Positions 1-7,305 of a DNA stretch of 13,465 nucleotides are shown one piece after another. The notes below the pieces were generated by a model. The model had not been told where the DNA came from. It saw only the letters and a program-made list of their open reading frames with translations, and searched no databases. Origin of the DNA: Tannerellaceae bacterium (GTDB lineage: Bacteria; Bacteroidota; Bacteroidia; Bacteroidales; Tannerellaceae); the NCBI GenBank assembly GCA_031265595.1, contig JAISCM010000099.1, positions 1-13,465 of the forward strand, given 5' to 3'. The position numbers and the translations under genes are program-made. Position 1 is the first letter of the stretch. Each line of letters begins with the position of its first letter.

Positions 1-130
1 CCGTATCTTTTTGAAAATAGGTAGGCGCCTCTTGAAAAAAGGCTTATCATATCAATCTCAAGGGGTGTATCTGAATCTCCGAAGGGTGTGCGTCAAAGCA
101 AAATCACGAACAAATGTTAAATATTGAACG

Positions 131-143
131 AACCGTAACGGTT
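131..143. promoter_or_regulatory. Perfect 6-bp-arm palindrome in the FecR leader
   Basis: AACCGT-A-ACGGTT lies 41 bases upstream of the anti-sigma gene. The one-base centre makes a protein-binding site more plausible than an RNA hairpin. The rest of bases 1-184 holds no gene that I can support. It shows an AGGCGCCT palindrome at 23-30 but no clear TAnnTTTG box, so the promoter of this PUL is not visible or lies further left with the expected sigma-factor gene. Binding function is inference. Confidence 0.3.
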
Positions 144-184
144 TCTGCCCACTCAGTTGTATAACTAATAACAAACGATTAATA

Positions 185-1132
185 ATGACTGAGCAGGACT
201 ATAATTCATGGCTACAGGAGCAATGGGAAGATGCATCGGAAGAAATGGATCCGGTATTGAAAAAAGAGCTATTAAGCAGGATCAAATCACGACTGGACAT
301 TTCGCAAATAGCATCGATGGCAGCTATATTGGGTAAACCTAAGAAATCTATAAAACCGGTTATAAGATGGATTGCCTCTATCGCTGCCATATTCATGCTT
401 TTGCTTGCTACCGGAATAACTATTTACTTCTACAACCAAGGTAAAAGCAATCTGTCTGATACAATTGTGGCTGTAGAGAGGGGGCAGAAAGCAAGCGTAG
501 CGCTTCCCGACGGAACAAAAGTATGGATCAACTCCGATTCGGAAGTTACATACGGAACTCATTTTAATCGTAAAGAACGTGTAGTCCGGCTCAGGGGGGA
601 AGCTTTTTTTGAGGTTACTCCCGACAAAGAGAGAGCGTTTGTCGTACAAACAGGAGGTATTGCCGTAAAGGTACTCGGTACTTCATTCAATATTAAATCA
701 TACGATGATGAAGAGCACGTTTCCGTCGCCTTAATGACCGGAAAAGTAGATGTAGAATCGGATTATGATAAGATAACAATGCTGCCCAATCATATAACAG
801 TATATAATAAACGGAATCATAAGATGCAGAACAATCAGGTTTCTGATGCATGGGAATATGCAGGTTGGAAGGATAATACACTAAGCTTTAAACCCGAAAC
901 GTTTGAAAACATAGCTAAAATATTGGAAAGGTATTACAATATAACCATTCTATTCGAATCGGAAGCGCTTAAAAAGCTACGTTTCAGAGGTACCTTGAAA
1001 AATACAAGCTTGGAAAGCATCTTACAGATTTTATCTCTTACATCGCCGCTTTCCTACGAAATTAAAGACAATTTAATCATATTACGTGAGAATAAGAAGC
1101 AAAAACAAGATTATGAGAGAGCCTTGAAATAA
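185..1132 (+). CDS. FecR-family anti-sigma factor
   Basis: Inner-membrane anti-sigma factor that would hold an ECF sigma factor inactive until signalled by a TonB-dependent transporter. Residues 1-59 form a cytoplasmic segment, 60-83 a single membrane helix (WIASIAAIFMLLLATGI), and the rest is periplasmic. The FecR domain starts near residue 94 with the typical LPDGTKVWIN at 107-116 and RGEAFFEV further on. The C-terminal part from about 232 (TLSFKPETFENIAKILERYY) matches the DUF4974 domain that Bacteroidota FecR proteins carry. The length of 315 aa is normal, though the cytoplasmic N-terminus is on the short side. It sits 159 bases before the SusC gene, whose product has the partner STN domain, so the pair very likely forms one signal chain. 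The cognate sigma factor is not in the window and is expected immediately upstream. The start has no Shine-Dalgarno sequence, as is usual in this phylum. Confidence 0.93.
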   Translation: MTEQDYNSWLQEQWEDASEEMDPVLKKELLSRIKSRLDISQIASMAAILGKPKKSIKPVIRWIASIAAIFMLLLATGITIYFYNQGKSNLSDTIVAVERGQKASVALPDGTKVWINSDSEVTYGTHFNRKERVVRLRGEAFFEVTPDKERAFVVQTGGIAVKVLGTSFNIKSYDDEEHVSVALMTGKVDVESDYDKITMLPNHITVYNKRNHKMQNNQVSDAWEYAGWKDNTLSFKPETFENIAKILERYYNITILFESEALKKLRFRGTLKNTSLESILQILSLTSPLSYEIKDNLIILRENKKQKQDYERALK

Positions 1133-1196
1133 TTGTTTAACTCTTAAAAAGAATCGTATGAAAACATAATAGAATAAACCCAACCCCCTATAAGGC

Positions 1197-1264
1197 ACAG
1201 TATCATGATGCTGTCCCTGTGTGATAATAAAATGCGCCACGGTATCTTGCAAGTAACAGGCGCA
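1197..1264 (+). promoter_or_regulatory. SusC leader with palindrome and possible hairpin
   Basis: The 159-base gap between the anti-sigma and SusC genes holds two symmetric elements. At 1197-1214, ACAGTATCATGATGCTGT is an 18-base palindrome with one G-T pair. At 1233-1238 and 1259-1264, TGCGCC and GGCGCA can pair around a 20-base loop that itself contains the palindrome CTTGCAAG (1246-1253). No good TAnnTTTG box is visible, which fits a promoter read by an ECF sigma factor rather than the housekeeping sigma. A role in sigma or regulator binding, or in RNA control of SusC expression, is inference. Confidence 0.35.
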
Positions 1265-1291
1265 ATAAGTAATACCTTTAAATAGTTAAAC

Positions 1292-4200
1292 ATGAAAAAT
1301 GTATTTATTAATACACTATTCCTTTTATTGATATCACCGACGCTGTTTGCACAAATTACAGTAAATGTAAAAAATCAACCGATCCGTCAAATACTTCGTG
1401 TGATCGAACGTTCCAGTGATTATAAATTCTTTTATAATGACGACTTGTCCAGCCTCGACCAAAAAAGTAGTCTTACAGTAGAAAATGTCACGATAGACGA
1501 AGCGTTAAACAACTTGCTGGTCAATACGGACATCTCTTATAAAAAAGAAAATGAATCATTAATTGTATTAACACTGAAGTCGGCTATTGCGAAACAGGCA
1601 TCCGGGGCTGATCTAAAGAAAATAACCGGTATCGTTTTAGATGAATCAGGAGAACCGGTTGCCGGCGCCAATATTATAGTAAAAGGCGCTGCCAGTGGAA
1701 TAATAACGGATATGAATGGAGAGTTTCAGCTTGAAGTCCCAGCAAATGCCGTATTAGTTGTTTCGTATATCGGATACAATCCGCAAGAGATCTCCGTTAA
1801 AGGAAAAACGTCTTTCGAGATTACGCTGACGGAAAATATTCAGGCGCTGGAAGAAGTGCTGGTCGTAGGATATGGAACAATTAAAAAGAGAGACCTGACG
1901 GGTTCTGTTTCTCAACTCTCTTCTTCTTCTATTCAAAACCAGGCTGTAATGAAAGACCCGATACAGGCGTTACAGGGAAAGATAGCCGGAGCGGATATTA
2001 CGATGGGAAACGCGCCGGGTTCTTCTTCTACCATTCTTATTCGTGGCTATAATTCAATCAATGCCGGGAATAGTCCGCTGGTAGTAGTAGACGATGCACC
2101 CTTTGCCGGAAAGGTTGATGAGATCAATCCGGCCGAAATAGAATCGATCGATATACTGAAAGATGCTTCATCTACTGCGATCTATGGTTCACGGGGAGCT
2201 AACGGGGTTATTATCATTACAACAAAACGCGCCCGGAAAGATTCGCGGCTGACAGTCAACTATGATGGGTATGCCGGGGTTTCCAAATCGTTCAGGAATT
2301 ACGATATGATGAGCGGCGGAAAGTATGCCGACTGGAAGAGAGCCGCCAACCAGGGCAAAACGGATAAGGAAATATTTGATGATATCCAGCTAAATGCTCT
2401 TGCCACCGGACAGTTCACAGACTGGCAGGAACTGATGTTCAGCGGAACAGGATATAAAACAGATCATAACATCAGCATCAATCAATCGGCCGGACGCAAC
2501 CGGAATATGTTGGTGTTAGGATATAACAAAGACCAGAGTATTATCGACAATATGAGCTATGAACGCTTCTCGGCCCGTATCAATGGGGATATGGAACTGG
2601 CGAAGAATTTCACAGTCGGATATTCTTCATTGCTGGCGCTTACTACCCGCAATAATGGAGATAACAGTGTGTGGAAATACGGGACTGTACTGGATCCACT
2701 GACGGAAGTGTACGACGAAAACGGAGCAATGCGTTTCTACAACAGCGGCTGGTATCAAACGGTGTTACACTCGAATCCAATGTTCGATATCGACAAAAAT
2801 AATGTAGATAACAAAGAAAAGCGAACCCGGATCTTATTGAATCTCTTTGCAGACTGGGAAATAATCAGCGGCCTGAAATTCCGTACAAGTCTGACTTATG
2901 GTATGTCGGCTATCGAGAATGGCATCTACCGGAGCGCCACAACGCAGGCCCGTCAATTGGCTTCTCCTTCGGCCGAATTTAAAAAGACGAACGATCAACA
3001 GATCACATTCACGAATTTGTTGAACTATAAGAAAGTAGTGAAAGAGCATAGTGTTGATGTTTCGTTCGTACATGATATGCAAACAGACAGGTCGGAACTG
3101 GTAGGTCTGACAGGCCAGGATATGCCTTACTTTGGTTCCTGGTATAATGTAAATGAAGCTCCGGATGTATTTTCCCGTCTTTCTTCTGTTCGTAAGTGGG
3201 CTTTGCTGTCTTTTATGGGACGTATCAATTATTCATTCAAGGATCGTTATTTATTGACATTAACCGGTCGTTACGACGGCTCTTCCCGTCTGGCAGAGGG
3301 AAATAAATGGGACTTTTTCCCGTCTGCGGCATTAGCCTGGCGTATCAATGAAGAGGCGTTCCTTTCTGAGGTAGATTGGCTATCTAATCTGAAAGTACGT
3401 TTGAGTTGGGGAAATTCCGGCAATACGGCTATCGCCGAATACGCTACACAAGGCGCTTTGGGCAGATATGTATATTATTTCGGTACAACTGAGCAATCGG
3501 CCATAGGCTACCTGCCGACCGAGTTGGCCAATAACCAATTGGGATGGGAGCGTACGGAAGAATATAATGCCGGCATCGATTTCGGTTTCCTGAACAACCG
3601 GATCAACGGTTCTATTGACGGATACATCCGAAACACATACGATTTGTTGATGCAACGTAATCTGCCAGTCACTACAGGGTATGAATTTACCTGGCAGAAT
3701 GTAGGTAGGATGCGTAATTCGGGGATAGAAGTTGTGTTGAATACAGCGCCTGTCGTAACAAAAGATTTCAGATGGACCCTCGACTTTACGTTCGGTTACA
3801 ATAAGAACGAAATCGTTGAATTATTCAATGGCAAGGAAGACAGTCCGGGTAATAAATGGTTTATCGGCCAACCTCTTTATGTGGAGTATCTGTATAAGTA
3901 TGCAGGCGTATGGCAATATGGCGAAGAAGCGGAAGCCGCCAGGTATTCCCGTGAACCGGGAGCTCCTAAAGTGGAAGATGTAAACAAGAACGATAAATAC
4001 GATCAGGACGATTTGTTTATATATAACAGGATACCGAAATGGACGGCCGGCCTTTCCACCGGATTGTATTATAAAGGCTTCGACCTGAATATCTATTTCT
4101 ATACACGCCAGAAATACGGTCAGGTACTGGGCGTATTGACAGACGAAGCCGGCTCAACCCGTTACAACCATCTGAATGTCGACTTCTGGACGCCCGGCAA

Positions 4201-4501
4201 TCCGGCCAATGCCTGTCCGGTGCCGGCCATCACCAATCAGCAGAATCTATTGGTGCAAAGCGATTATGCTTACCGGGACCTGTCGTTTATACGTATGAAG
4301 AATATGAATGTAGGATATACCCTGCCAAAAGAGGTTTCGGGAAAGTTTCACAGCGAGCGGTTCAGAGTCTATTTTATGGTAGAGAATCCATATACATGGA
4401 CAAAGAGCGATTACGTTGGGTTAGATCCGGAGAATTGTAACAACTATACCGACCATCGCCCTTTAACCTCGTTTGTATTCGGAATAAATGCAAGTTTTTA
4501 A
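1292..4501 (+). CDS. susC: SusC/RagA-family TonB-dependent transporter with STN domain
   Basis: Outer-membrane transporter that imports oligosaccharides, powered by TonB. A signal peptide (MKNVFINTLFLLLISPTLFA) is cut before Q21. Residues 21-95 are an STN domain (IRQILRVIERSSDYKFFYND, then DEALNNLL), the periplasmic module that signals to a FecR partner. Residues 110-180 are a carboxypeptidase-regulatory-like beta-sandwich (ITGIVLDESGEPVAGANIIV). The TonB plug follows, with the SusC signatures ALEEVLVVGYG at 185-195, SPLVVVDDAP at 261-270, IESIDILKDASSTAIYGSRG at 283-302 and ANGVIIITTK at 303-312. The rest is the beta-barrel, ending in an aromatic residue (FGINASF), as barrel proteins do. At 1069 aa the gene is full length. 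The STN domain together with the neighbouring FecR gene marks it as a signalling transporter. It is followed after 22 bases by its SusD partner. The glycan cannot be named from the sequence. Confidence 0.96.
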   Translation: MKNVFINTLFLLLISPTLFAQITVNVKNQPIRQILRVIERSSDYKFFYNDDLSSLDQKSSLTVENVTIDEALNNLLVNTDISYKKENESLIVLTLKSAIAKQASGADLKKITGIVLDESGEPVAGANIIVKGAASGIITDMNGEFQLEVPANAVLVVSYIGYNPQEISVKGKTSFEITLTENIQALEEVLVVGYGTIKKRDLTGSVSQLSSSSIQNQAVMKDPIQALQGKIAGADITMGNAPGSSSTILIRGYNSINAGNSPLVVVDDAPFAGKVDEINPAEIESIDILKDASSTAIYGSRGANGVIIITTKRARKDSRLTVNYDGYAGVSKSFRNYDMMSGGKYADWKRAANQGKTDKEIFDDIQLNALATGQFTDWQELMFSGTGYKTDHNISINQSAGRNRNMLVLGYNKDQSIIDNMSYERFSARINGDMELAKNFTVGYSSLLALTTRNNGDNSVWKYGTVLDPLTEVYDENGAMRFYNSGWYQTVLHSNPMFDIDKNNVDNKEKRTRILLNLFADWEIISGLKFRTSLTYGMSAIENGIYRSATTQARQLASPSAEFKKTNDQQITFTNLLNYKKVVKEHSVDVSFVHDMQTDRSELVGLTGQDMPYFGSWYNVNEAPDVFSRLSSVRKWALLSFMGRINYSFKDRYLLTLTGRYDGSSRLAEGNKWDFFPSAALAWRINEEAFLSEVDWLSNLKVRLSWGNSGNTAIAEYATQGALGRYVYYFGTTEQSAIGYLPTELANNQLGWERTEEYNAGIDFGFLNNRINGSIDGYIRNTYDLLMQRNLPVTTGYEFTWQNVGRMRNSGIEVVLNTAPVVTKDFRWTLDFTFGYNKNEIVELFNGKEDSPGNKWFIGQPLYVEYLYKYAGVWQYGEEAEAARYSREPGAPKVEDVNKNDKYDQDDLFIYNRIPKWTAGLSTGLYYKGFDLNIYFYTRQKYGQVLGVLTDEAGSTRYNHLNVDFWTPGNPANACPVPAITNQQNLLVQSDYAYRDLSFIRMKNMNVGYTLPKEVSGKFHSERFRVYFMVENPYTWTKSDYVGLDPENCNNYTDHRPLTSFVFGINASF

Positions 4502-4523
4502 TAATCGAATCAGAAAATAGAAT

Positions 4524-6242
4524 ATGAAAATACGAAATAAAATAATACTAAGTTTGCTGTCTCTGTTATGTTTACCGGCCTGTGACTTTTTAGACGAAAC
4601 AGCTTACAATAAAGTGACCGTAGGTAATTTCTATACAACCAAAGACGGAATAACCAATGGAGTAAACGGACTGTATTCCACATTAAGAGAAATGTATATA
4701 CACGAGTTTCTGATTTATATGTGCGAAGGCCCTTCTGATATCTGGATCGGCCATCAGGGGCATGAACAGTGGTATGAATGGACAATCGATGCAACGAATG
4801 ATGATGTAAGAGGTTTCTGGTATCGTTGTTATAAGACGATCAACCAGTGTAATGCCGTTATCGAAAGCTTGGAAAGCAATGTTATACCGGGATTAGACGA
4901 AAGCCTGAAAGAGCGGTTCCTGGCAGAAGCGTTCTTTATCAGGGCGCATCACTACTATCACCTGGTACAGCAATTTGGCGATGTACCCATGCCGCTGAAA
5001 CCAAGTACTTCGGCTGAAACGACTGCTCACAAAACGAATGCAGGCGATATTTGGGCACAGATCGTTATCGATTTGGAATATGCTGCCGCCAACTTACCGG
5101 AAGCATATCCGGCTACTGATTTCGGACGAATCACCCGCTATGCAGCCATGCATCATCTGTCGATCGTATACCTTACCCTGAAACGGAATGAGGAAGCCCT
5201 GAGTTATGCAGAAAAGGTGATTAACTCCGGTAAATACGCATTAGTTGAATCGCATGCCGGATTATGGGATATAAACAACAAGCAGAACCCGGAAGTTCTT
5301 TTCTCCGTTTTGTATACGCAGAATGCCGAATTGAATGGGGGAGGTAATACAGCTCACATGTTTTTTACTTCTGCCTATTCGGAAGAACATCCGGGCGTAT
5401 TACGTGTTATCGAATATGGCAGGCCCTGGAGCCGCGAACGCTCAACCGATTATGCCATCAGATTGTTTGACGAGACAATAGACCAACGCTACGAAGATTG
5501 CTTTATATCCCGTTGGAACATAACGGAAAATTCGGTTAAAGAAAACGTATTCAGTCCGTTTACAAAGCAGATGGAAGAGAAGGTATGGACAAAAGGCGAG
5601 CTGGCAATGATCGATCCAAGGAAACCCTGGACGCCGGAACAGATAAAAGAAGTCTGGCCTATACTTGTATTTCTGCCGGAATATATGCGTGAACAGATCG
5701 ATCCGCAAAAGGATGTTCAGTCCGAACAAAATCCGGATGCCGAATGGCCGTCGAATACCCGTTTTACTTCGTATAAGATGTATGCGTATCTGGTAAAGCA
5801 TCTTGATCCGGACCGGCCGGAAGTAAACTGGACGGCCGGATCGCGGAATGTCTTTGTCTATCGTTTGGCTGATACGTATCTACTGGCAGCCGAAGCAGCT
5901 TACTTATCCGGAAACTCACAGAAGGCTGCCGAATATATAAATAAAGTCCGTACGCGTGCGGCTGTGCCGGGGCGTGAAGCAGATATGGAAGTGAGGCCTT
6001 CTGATATAACGATCGACTTTATTCTGGATGAAAGAGGTCGTGAATTGATGGGCGAAATGCACCGCTGGTATGACCTGAAACGAACCAACAAACTAATGGA
6101 ACGCATGAATGATCCGGATATAAGCCCCCGGACAGCCGGTAAGTTTAAAGAATATCATGTAGTGCGTCCGATACCGCGAGATCAGCTTACGAACGTTTCA
6201 AATCCGGAAGAGTTTACACAGAATCCGGGTTATGGTAATTAA
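4524..6242 (+). CDS. susD: SusD/RagB-family glycan-binding lipoprotein
   Basis: Surface lipoprotein that captures glycan and closes over the SusC barrel as a lid. A lipoprotein signal (MKIRNKIILSLLSLLCLPAC) puts the lipidated cysteine at C20, followed by DFLDE. The N-terminal half has the helical TPR-like core, including AEAFFIRAHHYYHLVQQFGD near 134-153, typical of the family. The C-terminal half has YRLADTYLLAAEAAYLSG and, near 499-521, ILDERGRELMGE followed by RWYDLKRT, both standard SusD signatures. At 572 aa it is complete and of usual size. It lies 22 bases after SusC and 20 bases before the glycosidase gene, so the three are almost certainly co-transcribed. Sugar specificity is carried by poorly conserved residues and cannot be read here. 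Confidence 0.95.
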   Translation: MKIRNKIILSLLSLLCLPACDFLDETAYNKVTVGNFYTTKDGITNGVNGLYSTLREMYIHEFLIYMCEGPSDIWIGHQGHEQWYEWTIDATNDDVRGFWYRCYKTINQCNAVIESLESNVIPGLDESLKERFLAEAFFIRAHHYYHLVQQFGDVPMPLKPSTSAETTAHKTNAGDIWAQIVIDLEYAAANLPEAYPATDFGRITRYAAMHHLSIVYLTLKRNEEALSYAEKVINSGKYALVESHAGLWDINNKQNPEVLFSVLYTQNAELNGGGNTAHMFFTSAYSEEHPGVLRVIEYGRPWSRERSTDYAIRLFDETIDQRYEDCFISRWNITENSVKENVFSPFTKQMEEKVWTKGELAMIDPRKPWTPEQIKEVWPILVFLPEYMREQIDPQKDVQSEQNPDAEWPSNTRFTSYKMYAYLVKHLDPDRPEVNWTAGSRNVFVYRLADTYLLAAEAAYLSGNSQKAAEYINKVRTRAAVPGREADMEVRPSDITIDFILDERGRELMGEMHRWYDLKRTNKLMERMNDPDISPRTAGKFKEYHVVRPIPRDQLTNVSNPEEFTQNPGYGN

Positions 6243-6262
6243 TCTCTTACTATTATAATAGC

Positions 6263-7240
6263 ATGAGAACATATATTCTTCTACTGAGTTGTTTGCTCTT
6301 GTCTGCTTCCGGGTGTGCGCAGGAATCCCGGATGATGTTTGGAGATGCTTCACGTACCGGCGTTCCGTTCTCCAAAGATCCGCATGTGGTAAACTTTAAA
6401 GGACGTTACCTGATGTATTATACCATCCGGCCGGAAAAAGAGAAACCGGATAGCGGGATGGGTATTGGCATTGCATCCAGTAAAGATTTGATAAACTGGA
6501 CGAAAATAGGTGAGATCACTCCGGCAAAGGAGGCTCCTTACGAGAAGAACGGACTTTGCGCCCCCGGAGCGTTGGTTCGCGACGGGAAGGTTCATCTGTT
6601 TTATCAGACGTATGGGAACAGGGAGAAAGACGCTATCTGCCATGCGGTTTCGGCCGATGGTATTCATTTCGACCGCAACCCGACCAATCCGGTTTTCCGT
6701 CCTACAGGCGATTGGAACTGCGGACGTGCAATCGATGCGGAGGTTTGTGAATTTAAAGGACGCTACTTCCTCTATTTTGCTACGCGGGATAAGGATTTCA
6801 GCATACAGATGCAGGGAGTAGCTACGGCTCCGCTATCTACCGGCTTCAACCGGGAGGATTGGATACAGGCAGCAGACTCTTCTATCCTTTACCCCGTCTA
6901 TCCGTGGGAAGGCGAATGTATAGAAGCCGCTTCCATCGCTGTTCGGGACGGAAAGATGTATATGTTCTATGCAGGAGCGTATAATAACTGCCCTCAGCAA
7001 ATCGGAGTGGCCGTCAGTGAGGATGGCATTACCTGGAAAAGATTATTCAAAGACCCCTTCCTGCCCAACGGCAAACCGGGTGAATGGAATGAAAGCGAAT
7101 CCGGCCATCCGCACGTATTTACAGATCTGGATGGAAGAACCTATTTGTTTTATCAGGGGAATAACGATAAGGGGAAAACCTGGTATCTCTCACAGAAAGA
7201 GGTTTATTGGAAAAACGGGCTTCCTGCTTTTGACAAATAG
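6263..7240 (+). CDS. Five-bladed beta-propeller glycosidase lipoprotein, GH43-like
   Basis: Probable glycoside hydrolase acting on the glycan handled by the neighbouring SusC/SusD. A lipoprotein signal ends at C18 (LSASGC), so the enzyme is membrane anchored. Five similar blade strands can be seen: FKGRYLMYYT (45-54), RDGKVHLFYQ (106-115), FKGRYFLYFA (164-173), RDGKMYMFYA (228-237) and LDGRTYLFYQ (289-298). This is the count expected for GH43/GH32/GH117-type propellers. Candidate catalytic acids, by analogy with GH43, are D39 (SKDPHVV), D158 (GRAIDAEV) and E218 or E221 (GECIEA); H282/H284 (GHPHVF) in the last blade may bind metal. The GH32 WMNDPNG motif is absent. Six further cysteines (99, 126, 153, 162, 219, 243) could form disulfides outside the cytoplasm. 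It is the last gene of the operon, followed by a terminator. Family assignment is fairly sure at the fold level. The exact GH family and substrate are not known. Confidence 0.78.
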   Translation: MRTYILLLSCLLLSASGCAQESRMMFGDASRTGVPFSKDPHVVNFKGRYLMYYTIRPEKEKPDSGMGIGIASSKDLINWTKIGEITPAKEAPYEKNGLCAPGALVRDGKVHLFYQTYGNREKDAICHAVSADGIHFDRNPTNPVFRPTGDWNCGRAIDAEVCEFKGRYFLYFATRDKDFSIQMQGVATAPLSTGFNREDWIQAADSSILYPVYPWEGECIEAASIAVRDGKMYMFYAGAYNNCPQQIGVAVSEDGITWKRLFKDPFLPNGKPGEWNESESGHPHVFTDLDGRTYLFYQGNNDKGKTWYLSQKEVYWKNGLPAFDK

Positions 7241-7260
7241 TTTCTGAATAATACGAAGAT

Positions 7261-7291
7261 AAAAAGCCGTAGATCACCTGCGGCTTTTTTT
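7261..7291. terminator. Bidirectional intrinsic terminator
   Basis: A 12-bp stem (AAAAAGCCGTAG with CTGCGGCTTTTT, one G-T pair) closes a five-base loop ATCAC and runs into a T7 tract at 7285-7291. The matching A5 tract at the left end makes it work on both strands. It lies between the convergent PUL (ends 7240) and activase gene (ends 7306), and would end both transcripts. Confidence 0.92.
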
Positions 7292-7305
7292 AATGTTACT
7301 GGTTT

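Noticed and set aside
138..1247. Shared ACGGTwTCT in the FecR (138-146) and SusC (1239-1247) leaders as a common ECF promoter element
   Set aside because: Only nine bases with one mismatch, at different distances from the starts, and without a matching upstream element at constant spacing; chance is likely.
1273..1280. TACCTTTA as a promoter box for susC
   Set aside because: It would start transcription only about five bases before the ATG and has no well-placed TTTG upstream.
6510..6821. Extra plus-strand open frames inside the glycosidase gene (also 6556-6750 and 6969-7247)
   Set aside because: Out-of-frame readings with no domain or start signal; the in-frame protein shows five regular propeller blades across the same bases.
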